Shown: piece by piece, positions 58,401-64,000 of the stretch
Numbering within the stretch: the first letter of the stretch is position 1
Layout: the number at the start of each line of letters is the position of its first letter
From: Streptomyces griseoflavus
Lineage (GTDB): Bacteria > Actinomycetota > Actinomycetes > Streptomycetales > Streptomycetaceae
Assembly (NCBI RefSeq): GCF_014649995.1
Contig: NZ_BMUC01000007.1
Span: 1-64,000, forward strand
Reading direction: 5' to 3'
Length of the DNA stretch: 64,000 nucleotides
Notes under the pieces: model-generated
What the model saw: the letters and a program-made list of their open reading frames with translations, nothing else
Database searches by the model: none
What the model was told of the DNA's origin: nothing
Program-made: the position numbers and the translations under genes

Positions 58401-61400
58401 CTCCCCCGGCCTGCTGCCCGACCCCGCACAGTCCGCCCGCGCCCCCTTCTGGGAACAGGACCTGCTGTCCCACACCATCGTCACCGACCAGGGGCCGATC
58501 GGCAGGGCCGTCTTCAGGGACGGCGACCGCGCACGGCTGCTGCGGGGGATCCGGCACGCGGCGACGGCGACCGAGCTCTACCACGTCAACCGGCAGGACG
58601 GGACCTGGGTCAAGGACGACGAGCCGGTCCCGTTCGCCGGCGAGCCGGTGTACGTCTTCGCCGGGCACGGCTTCCTCGGCGAGACGGAACTGCCGACCCG
58701 GTCGAACCCCCGCCACCGGAAACGGGACCGGGCGGTGGGCGGCATGCTCGGGCGCCGTCCGAGCCTGACGCGGCGCCCCAAGGACCACGCCGTCCTCATG
58801 CAGGAGTGCTTCGCCGCGACACCGCCGGGCATCACCCGCAGGCGCAAGCTGGTCACGGACACGTTCGTCCCCGACCCGCTGGCCGAAGCCAGCCAGAGCC
58901 AGCACGTCGCCAACGAGACCGGCCGCACCGTCTACGGCGCCACCCAGGAGGTCGGCTTCAAGTTCGGGAAGGACGGTGAGGTCGCCCACTACATCATCAT
59001 GGATTCGCGGGGCCGACGCGGGAAGTGGGTGAAGCACCGGCCGGAACCCGACGACGCCGCGCTCGACGACCGCGCCCGCGCGGCGGGCCTGCACACCGAC
59101 CCGGTGGGACCGGCGTCGGAGGAGGTCCGCGAGCGGACGCTGCGGCTGGTGCGCGCGCTGCGGCTGACGTTCGGGGTGGCGATCGAGGACGACAGCCGCT
59201 ACGGCGAACTCCTCGCGGGCATCGGCGCGCTGGAGTCCCTGCGCGCCGCCGACCCGGCGCTGCGCGACACCGTGCCCTTCTCCCTGGACCTGTTCGAGCG
59301 CGCGGCCCGCGAGATCCGTGCGACGGAACACGGCGACCCGGACGGCGAGCCGGGACCCGACGCCTACGAGGACCTGCTGGCCAGGGCCGCCGACGCCGTG
59401 CACCGCAACCCCGGCGCCGTGCTCACCGACCTCGTGACCCTGCCGCACGTGATCACCGTGGCGGAAGGGCTGGACGGTCTCACGGACGAGGAGGTGAACG
59501 AAGAGGCCGCCCGGCTCCTGGGGCTGGACCCGGACCAGGTGGTCATCGGGGCGCCCGAGCGGGCCCGGTTCTTCTGGGCGACCGTGAAGACCCTGGAGTG
59601 GGAGAGCAGGACCCCCGACCCGGCCGCCCTCACCGGCAGGGTGCTGCACCTGGGCCGGCCCGACCCGGACCGGCTGCCCGACCTCCTGGACCTGGTGGCG
59701 CGCGCGGCGGCCGTCGGCGTCGACGTGGACGACCCGGTCACGCTGGGCGCGTTCCACCTGGAGACGCTGGGCGCCCTCGCGCCGGACACCCTGCTGTTCG
59801 ACGACTCGGGCGCCCCGGCCGGCCGGAGCTGGGCGCCGGGCCCACCGGGTGCGGCGGTGGACGTCAGGTCCGCCCTCGTCATGGCGGCGACACCGGACGG
59901 CGGCCACCGACCGCTGCGCCGGGCCAGGATGCCGTGGACCACCGACCTCGCCGAACCCGCCCCGTACCTGGTGCGGGGCGAGGCCGGCCCTGACCACCTC
60001 ACCATGGAGCTGCCCGGCGGACTCCGCGTCGAGGTCCCTTACGAGGAGGTCGCCGAACTGCTCGCGGTGGACCCGGTGCTGAACGACTTCCCGCGCACGG
60101 CCGACATCGTCCTCGCCTCCACGACCCCGACCCCCGCCCCGACGGACCCGCAGGCCACCGACCGGCGGGCCCTCGTCGGCGCCGGGACCGCCCGCGGGGT
60201 GTGGATCTCACCGGGACCCGTGGGCCTGCTCGCGCAGAGCGACCCGTCGCTGCCGCACGTCCTCTCCCTGCTGCCCATGGCGGACGGCCGGCGTCAGCAG
60301 GCCGACGACTGGTCGGCCGCCCGGCCGGCCTCCGCGTCCCCGGCGGACACCCGCCTGTCACCCACCACGGCCACGGCCGGGAACGACACCGTCACGCCTC
60401 CCGGCCCGCCTCCGCCTCCGGGGCCGGACCCGACGACGGCCCTCGTCACGCCGGCCCCGACGACGGCCCTCGTCACGCCGACCACCGAGCCGGACCCGAC
60501 GTCTCCGAACGCCCCGCGCCTCGACCCCGCCATGGCGCCCCCGCCGAGGCGCCGCACCCCGGCCCGGTTCCAGGACGGCCGGCGGATGCCCGCGTACGTC
60601 GACGACCTCCAGTCGCTGCTGCCGTCCACCCTGACCGCCGCCGAGATCGAACAACTCCTGGCCAATCCGGGCACGTTCGGTCAGAGCACGGTCGTCCTGC
60701 GCGGCCTGGAGGAGGCCCTGGACACCGTCGACCGGGAACTGGAGCGCCGGCCGGACGCCCGGCCCGCGGACCACGCACAGCTGCTGGACGACGTCCGGCG
60801 GACGCTCCGGGACAAGCCGAAGACGCTGGCGGACGGCGAGGGGCGCCCCTTCCCGTACGTCACCGCGGAAGGAAAGGCGCGCGTCCTGTGGGTCAGGGCG
60901 CGGCACCACGGCAACTGGGCCCCGTACGACGACGGCATCGGCGACTCGACGAAGATCGACAGCATGCACCGGGCGGCCGCGACCTTCGGGCTGACCAAGA
61001 ACATGCAGGCCAACTCCCAGTACGGCCTCGGCGGACCGATCGGCCCGGCCGGCACCGCGGCGTTCGGCGGCTTCGGCCGTCTCGCCCTGCGGTTCGGCTT
61101 CATCAACAAGGTCGGCTACACCCTGACCGACCAGCGCATGAACCAGATGGAGACCCGGACGCTGGACAAGTCGCGGGCGTTCCTGGACGACATCCACTAC
61201 GAGTTCCGCGTCACCGATCCCGCCGGACGGGTCGTCACGGGCATCGACCCCGAGCCCGGCACCGCCCCCGATCCCGAGACCGACCGGGCCGTGCCCGCCC
61301 GGTTCTCCTTCGGCGTCCGCAAGGGCCTCCTGGTCCGCCTGCCCGACAGCGTGACGAAGATCCCGAAGCCGGGCCGGATCCCCCGCTCCATCGACCTGGA

Positions 61401-64000
61401 CCGCAACTCCCAGTACCGCTTCGTCCGTATCGAGGGGTTCGGCCCCGTCGCGGCGATCCGTGACTGGGCGGCCCGGCAGATCGGAGTCCTCCCCGGCAGC
61501 TCCGCCTACACCGAGCTGGACATCTTCTTCTCCGGCGACAGCTTCCAGCGGCACGGCGGCACGATGGCGCGCGGCCGCATCACCACCCCGCCGCTGTTCG
61601 CCGACGACAAGAAGAAGTCACCGCTGGGCGTCTTCGTCGTGGAGGAGATGATCCCGCGGACGGCGATCCTCGTCGGCGAGACCGACCAGGCCGAGATGCG
61701 GGACATCAACACCTCGACGGTCCGCAGCGAACGGAGCCGGGCCGACGGCAGGAGCCTGCTGCTGCAGGCCGTCGCCGGACCCGCCTTCAACTTCCACGAC
61801 CCCGGCACGGCCCCCTTCGACCTGCGGCTCCAGTTCGGGCCGACCGCACAGTACTCGTACGCGAAGACCTGGTCGGTCGGACTCGGCGGGGCCGGCACCC
61901 TCAAGTCGGCCGGACAGGTGAAGGGCCCCAGGACCGCGCTCTACCTGGTGGTGAAGTCGGTGCGGGTGCGCCGGGCCGGTGACAACGCGCCGCCGACGCG
62001 CTTCCTCACTTGGAGCCTGGACCGGATGACCAGCTCCGAGGCACGGCGGCTGGCCGGATGGGACGACGGGACCACACTCGCCCTGCGCAACGGCGCGGAC
62101 CCGCCGTTCGTGCCCGCCTACCTGACCGTGGACCGTCCGCGCACCCTGGGCATGCACCGGGTGAAGGAGTTCACCTTCGACGACGGCCTGCGCACCCGGG
62201 TCACCCCGGATGCCGCGGACGGCGTCGGCCGCACCCTGCTGGACCAGTTCGCCGACGGCGTGGTCGACGCCGTCTCGCATCTGAACCAGGACCTGGTGGT
62301 GCCCCTCGACCAGCTGCTGCCGCCGAACCTGCCGAAGGGCTGGCGCACCCGCTTCGACGACCTGCTGGGGCGCAGGCCCGACCAGGTGCTCCGGGCGGCC
62401 GAGAGCCTGCCCATGCCGCCCCGGTGGACCGATCCCGTCAAGTACCGGATCGCGCTCCAGAACACCCTGCAGATCCTCGGTGTGCTGTCCCAGCAGAGCG
62501 TCACCGCGAACCTGGAGGCGCTCACCACGGTCGGCCTGCCGGTCAGGCTCAGGGACCCCGACTCCGTCGGGACGACCTATTACACCCTCCACGTGCACGG
62601 GACGCTGACCGGGCGCCGTTACGAGGGCAAGGACGTCGACGAGGGAATGCGCTTCAGCGCCCAGGGCGTCGACCGGATCGACGGCCAGACGAGCGTGAAA
62701 CGAGGCGTGGACCTGGGCTTCGAGGGCACGTTCTCGGGCCGCGACAACGACCGCGACGAGGCGGGCCTGCCCCGTAACACGCTCGGGCTGACGCTGGGCG
62801 CACGCCAGGGATGGCAGTGGGAGTCGGAGACCTCCTTCGGCTCGACGGTCACCAACGAGCCGATGTCGGTGACCAGCAAGCCCACCCACCTGTACCGCTA
62901 CGACCTCGCCCTCACCGCGAGCCTGAGCGGCTACTGGCGGCCCCGCGGCCTGATCCGCGGTGTCGGCCTCGGGCTGCCGGGACTGCTGGTACTGGACGAG
63001 CCGGTCAACGTGCTCTTCGGCCGGACGCCTCGGGGTCACCTGCGGGGCGGCGGCCCGATGACCGGGCAGGTGCTCATCGGCGTCCCCGTACAGCACACGC
63101 CCGAGGCGGACCCGCACGCGGACGGAGCGCTCAACCCGTACCTGTCCGACGAGCCCGCGCCCACGTCCATGACCACCGAGCGGGCCCTCGCCCTGGCGAA
63201 GGGCGATCTCGTGCTGCCCGCGGGCACCGGCCCGCAGCAGCCCGCCGGACGGCTCGCCGACCGCGGGACACCGCAGTTCAAGGAGTTCCGGCAGCACCCG
63301 TTCGTCATCGTGAACGTGGTGCTGTCGCCCACGCTGACCGCGGAGGTGGACCGGGTCCTGCGGACGGCGTCGGGCCGCGCCTGGCAGCTGGTGAAGGAGG
63401 GCGCCCCCACCCGGGACGCCATCGTCCGCACCTTCACCCCCCAGCACCTGACGTCGAGCTTCGACCAGAGTTCGGGGCCGCTGGGCCTGGTGGGCAGCGG
63501 CCTGCTGGGCAAGGGGCCGTACGGCGAGCTGTGGGGAACCTTCCGGTACACCACGACGGTCGGGAACCTGCGCGCCCTCACCCCGCCGATGTCCATGGAC
63601 ACCGAGATGACGCTCGGCGGCACCCGCCAGGCGGCCGGCAAGACCAGCAACAGCACCAGTTTCGTCTTCGGCGGCCAGCTGGTCTACTCCGTCGCCCAGA
63701 ATCCGGGCCACGGACTCATGGGCGCGTACGGAATCGTCGCCAACCCCATCTCCAGGACCGGCACGCAGAGTCTCAGCGTCGTGCGCACCGTCGTCGCGGA
63801 CATGAACCGCAAGGGCTTCACCCACCAGGTGCTCGTGGCCGGTGATGTGCAGCACTGGTTCGCGCTGTTCTCCAGCCGGCTGGGCACCGGCCGCATCGGA
63901 ACGTCCGCGGCGGGCAGCGCCCTCGTGCCGCGTTCCCTCGCCGGGGCCGCGGGGACCGCGCTGACCAGCCCGGGCGGTCTGCTGGGGCATCTGCCGGAGA
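52432..64000 (+). CDS. Giant T7SS polymorphic-toxin-like protein with two lonely-Cys modules (incomplete, runs past window end)
   Basis: An open frame of 3,856 codons without a stop. Residues about 1-320 are helical with hydrophobic stretches (IEFILMNIELALIAALAVFTG; AVAGAFAGLFGGIFGEVGGKF), as in CpnT/WXG100-like heads of exported toxins. Residues about 323-720 are a disordered Ser/Thr/Asp/Tyr/Pro stalk. Two duplicated modules start at residues 728 and 1716. Each contains PVYVF-x-GH and, 47 residues after the His, a single Cys: H1086/C1133 (VLMEACSS) and H2079/C2126 (VLMQECFA); these are the only cysteines visible. A Pro/Thr linker (about 2637-2703) leads to a beta-rich section (about 2704 onward). 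No signal peptide. The ATG abuts the WXG gene stop, so T7SS export is likely. Function inferred only. Confidence 0.9.
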   Translation, partial: MAIMFPPGLREFIEVWVGANVATGNEDRGFDSRNPYKRLADDVRDLSDAMKGAISTAGNSLPPRIATEFVAAMKLFVDDNGQNHLQKFSDELRELGAQQVNRSIKLSEAKYQILIEFILMNIELALIAALAVFTGGTSLTEIALQKARTALTILLILQRLGRAVPTPLSVLLEAIQEAFVSFASQLISMTAPDDPERRRDKFDWTDIGQSAVAGAFAGLFGGIFGEVGGKFINKYLKNHTFWKEASELPFSFLNEGQAETFAEAFTGLIFLGTFTLNPGTFLSAGLSGLIFEAASTGAEFGGKFVYKNYFQNTGFGSGDVNDPPGGGNRYENGNGSTGRYEYEGRYDKTYDGGNTHQDLHSDPYSPYSAPYTSSGTYRNTYDDTHSDTYDDAGSSVGDTSDTASVFSDTSDVSSVSSLSSLPSLSDHGTGTGTDTGAYGHPGTTGAVRTSSYSAPSPNAYTDAHQDSFADDPGTDTVFSTLNPSVTRTPGTDGTGGTDDAPTADGPSTAGSSVPEPSPTRTGGSGFTPDGTERQRSTGDDTTRSSSEGPQQPDPQAPLATHTAPTPSTTTPPGQAAPNATPQSRPQTTPPGDPAVTAEPSNPDPDPDATAPGGARTPAPEEPEPSRPSPAVPKADTRTMSGDPEPHRPVRTESEDPPAVDGPTAEPTRPVTVDETPLSSRAPTGIPAGESSTPGSPDSLDMIMDWEDGRDASGYDAASQPDPATEARYDRLLTDVFGPSIATNPLHPALRDTLAHLDQLRQAVPALRDGPLDLDAVTRQVLLLDTAHPVTDAQRGELFRVAMAPEVEQAGSLAALAAFHLELRGVLSATQELTDAGGVPGRNWTNATIPDLDLTEVGKVVRQPDGTLGRGDVQPAPWHGPGEPKPYVVMAEGDHQRIVVRGYDGAPRQVPIDVFAELLARDPRLAALPPGTPVVLLVPDAGARGLDLPRQAADRIGREVWSANGAVKVSPQRDPSQPHVVSLLFGQGLPRADWIRSTPGQVLDPAERENAPEWEREMLSHSVVVDGGATIGRGVFEDSEAPRRIAALKLATESSELWHYNPVTKEETKDDEPVPFAGKPVYVFGGHARSGATRVPTTTDPRHHTRGRATGGMLRRRASLAQLPEDHGVLMEACSSAEPPGIVRTRRGIDDTFVPDPLAVLSESQHVANETGRTTYGGTHMVSFATRPDGTFVHRLYTDSRGRRGKWVEHRPEPTGALLDDRARAAGLHTDPVGPASEEVRERTLRLVRALRLAFGAAIEDDSRYGDLLAGIGALESLRATDPALRDLAPFSMDLFERAAHARRPGDTVPDAYRGLLTDAADAVRRGPDTVLSDFVTLPHVTAAAQRLGGLTDQDLDAEAARVLRLDDGPTAVGEPERARLFWATVKALEWESRTPDPDALTGRILHLDRPDPARRPELLDLVARAAAVGVDVDDPVELGAFHLETLGALSPQTQLLDPGGVPTGRRWSPTPPDAATTTLTDRVVVAAPQQDGGYRAVGQERPPWSVPGGSPAYLVWAGGGRDHLLMTLPGGFRARVPYDEVAELLARDPVLNTRPQETTDVVLAVPKAAFTAPAGGGTPGPDPRAVVGAGTGRTVWASQGSVSLAPTGPSRPHVPSLLPSAPGRPAAADWAAVRPGDGGTGADDVTFADRPATEVPAEPPAALADLLDPGPVGGLETPLPSLDGLLEGFDAPLSDHQDDDVDDDRAQEPSPEEAGYRELLADIYGPDVMSSPLYPDIRDGLARLDRLRRTDPLLDFGPLDLDAVARRVLLLGPADPVTDVQRARLLGLASAQEARAAGSPAALAALHLRRQGVLSPTHALTTGPDGRPRGRDWTRGKGGIDDLDLTRTGRTGPRADGSLSRDEVGPAPWHRPGGPDPYVVRADGDRDQVVVRGHDGAPREVPLDVFAELLALDVESIGLPADVPVLLLVSDAGGGGLELPRRAADRTGRDVWAANGVVDVAEGPDKSASHPYVVPLRSAWGSDRTDWIRSSPGLLPDPAQSARAPFWEQDLLSHTIVTDQGPIGRAVFRDGDRARLLRGIRHAATATELYHVNRQDGTWVKDDEPVPFAGEPVYVFAGHGFLGETELPTRSNPRHRKRDRAVGGMLGRRPSLTRRPKDHAVLMQECFAATPPGITRRRKLVTDTFVPDPLAEASQSQHVANETGRTVYGATQEVGFKFGKDGEVAHYIIMDSRGRRGKWVKHRPEPDDAALDDRARAAGLHTDPVGPASEEVRERTLRLVRALRLTFGVAIEDDSRYGELLAGIGALESLRAADPALRDTVPFSLDLFERAAREIRATEHGDPDGEPGPDAYEDLLARAADAVHRNPGAVLTDLVTLPHVITVAEGLDGLTDEEVNEEAARLLGLDPDQVVIGAPERARFFWATVKTLEWESRTPDPAALTGRVLHLGRPDPDRLPDLLDLVARAAAVGVDVDDPVTLGAFHLETLGALAPDTLLFDDSGAPAGRSWAPGPPGAAVDVRSALVMAATPDGGHRPLRRARMPWTTDLAEPAPYLVRGEAGPDHLTMELPGGLRVEVPYEEVAELLAVDPVLNDFPRTADIVLASTTPTPAPTDPQATDRRALVGAGTARGVWISPGPVGLLAQSDPSLPHVLSLLPMADGRRQQADDWSAARPASASPADTRLSPTTATAGNDTVTPPGPPPPPGPDPTTALVTPAPTTALVTPTTEPDPTSPNAPRLDPAMAPPPRRRTPARFQDGRRMPAYVDDLQSLLPSTLTAAEIEQLLANPGTFGQSTVVLRGLEEALDTVDRELERRPDARPADHAQLLDDVRRTLRDKPKTLADGEGRPFPYVTAEGKARVLWVRARHHGNWAPYDDGIGDSTKIDSMHRAAATFGLTKNMQANSQYGLGGPIGPAGTAAFGGFGRLALRFGFINKVGYTLTDQRMNQMETRTLDKSRAFLDDIHYEFRVTDPAGRVVTGIDPEPGTAPDPETDRAVPARFSFGVRKGLLVRLPDSVTKIPKPGRIPRSIDLDRNSQYRFVRIEGFGPVAAIRDWAARQIGVLPGSSAYTELDIFFSGDSFQRHGGTMARGRITTPPLFADDKKKSPLGVFVVEEMIPRTAILVGETDQAEMRDINTSTVRSERSRADGRSLLLQAVAGPAFNFHDPGTAPFDLRLQFGPTAQYSYAKTWSVGLGGAGTLKSAGQVKGPRTALYLVVKSVRVRRAGDNAPPTRFLTWSLDRMTSSEARRLAGWDDGTTLALRNGADPPFVPAYLTVDRPRTLGMHRVKEFTFDDGLRTRVTPDAADGVGRTLLDQFADGVVDAVSHLNQDLVVPLDQLLPPNLPKGWRTRFDDLLGRRPDQVLRAAESLPMPPRWTDPVKYRIALQNTLQILGVLSQQSVTANLEALTTVGLPVRLRDPDSVGTTYYTLHVHGTLTGRRYEGKDVDEGMRFSAQGVDRIDGQTSVKRGVDLGFEGTFSGRDNDRDEAGLPRNTLGLTLGARQGWQWESETSFGSTVTNEPMSVTSKPTHLYRYDLALTASLSGYWRPRGLIRGVGLGLPGLLVLDEPVNVLFGRTPRGHLRGGGPMTGQVLIGVPVQHTPEADPHADGALNPYLSDEPAPTSMTTERALALAKGDLVLPAGTGPQQPAGRLADRGTPQFKEFRQHPFVIVNVVLSPTLTAEVDRVLRTASGRAWQLVKEGAPTRDAIVRTFTPQHLTSSFDQSSGPLGLVGSGLLGKGPYGELWGTFRYTTTVGNLRALTPPMSMDTEMTLGGTRQAAGKTSNSTSFVFGGQLVYSVAQNPGHGLMGAYGIVANPISRTGTQSLSVVRTVVADMNRKGFTHQVLVAGDVQHWFALFSSRLGTGRIGTSAAGSALVPRSLAGAAGTALTSPGGLLGHLPE
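54613..57399 (+). repeat. Lonely-Cys module 1 (internal duplication, copy 1)
   Basis: Codons for residues 728 to about 1656 of the giant protein. It opens YDRLLTDVFGPSIATNPL, includes DEPVPFAGKPVYVFGGHARS (H1086) and EDHGVLMEACSSAEPPG (C1133), then SQHVANETGRTTYGG and the Asp/Arg-rich block ALLDDRARAAGLHTDPVGPA. The copy 2 counterpart lies 2,964 bp downstream at the start and 2,979 bp at the Cys and beyond. Confidence 0.85.
57577..60340 (+). repeat. Lonely-Cys module 2 (internal duplication, copy 2)
   Basis: Codons for residues 1716 to about 2637. It opens YRELLADIYGPDVMSSPL, includes DEPVPFAGEPVYVFAGHGFL (H2079) and KDHAVLMQECFAATPPG (C2126), and ends in the same DLLDLVARAAAVGVDVDDPV block as copy 1. 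DNA similarity to copy 1 is highest across 58980-59270 (copy 1 about 56000-56290), where long runs are nearly identical. Confidence 0.85.

Noticed and set aside
54178..63990. Large minus-strand frames (54178-57000, 58009-59997, 61618-63990)
   Set aside because: All are antisense to the uninterrupted plus-strand frame of the giant protein, and two of them mirror its internal duplication.

Overview
High-GC DNA with strong third-position G/C bias, frequent GTG and TTG starts, ATGA/GTGA stop-start overlaps and a Streptomyces-type intergenic hairpin repeat points to a Streptomyces chromosome. Gene content and order agree with this: glgE/glgP, an M4 protease, ABC exporters, glgX, paired L,D-transpeptidases, then an ESX-type (type VII) secretion locus. 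From memory, the left third resembles the S. coelicolor SCO5443-SCO5468 stretch, and the secretion locus resembles the SCO5717-SCO5734 cluster. No database search was possible.

Left part (1-27.5 kb) is housekeeping and accessory metabolism. It starts with the 5' part of glgE diverging from glgP. A DUF1990 protein, a secreted thermolysin-like protease with a perfect 18-bp hairpin terminator, and two heterodimeric ABC exporter pairs follow. Next comes a four-gene block of ABC-2 ATPase, permease, histidine kinase and NarL-type regulator. It continues with glgX, two L,D-transpeptidase lipoproteins, an enoyl-CoA hydratase, a RsbW-like ATP-binding protein, a GNAT protein, a 70-residue EF-hand protein, an F420-dependent NADP reductase-like protein and a GH25 muramidase.

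Right part (27.7-64 kb) is a type VII secretion locus in alternating blocks. (i) A SorC-type regulator overlaps an SseB-like T7SS-associated gene, a 1,209-residue protein with an ADP-ribosyltransferase-like C-terminus, and then a membrane-anchored protein with a possible ChW-like domain. (ii) A reverse-strand AAA protein fuses a parallel beta-helix to two CbxX-type ATPase domains. (iii) Mycosin protease MycP. (iv) Reverse-strand three-ATPase EccC. (v) EccD and EccB. (vi) esxB-esxA, preceded by a promoter candidate and two copies of a dyad operator. (vii) A helical protein, a 1,169-residue protein with a 560-residue charged helical rod, a YbaB-like protein, a small WXG protein and the first 3,856 codons of a giant secreted-toxin-like protein.

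The most notable item is that giant protein. It has a WXG/CpnT-like helical head, a disordered stalk and two ~990-residue duplicated modules. The visible part contains only two cysteines. Each follows a conserved Gly-His by exactly 47 residues, in hydrophobic-GH and hydrophobic-(E)AC/EC settings typical of clan CD (caspase/CHAT/MARTX-CPD-like) cysteine peptidases. A beta-rich C-terminal section continues beyond the window. I infer a T7SS-exported polymorphic toxin with built-in processing peptidases; the secretion machinery, two small partners and the cargo are encoded together.
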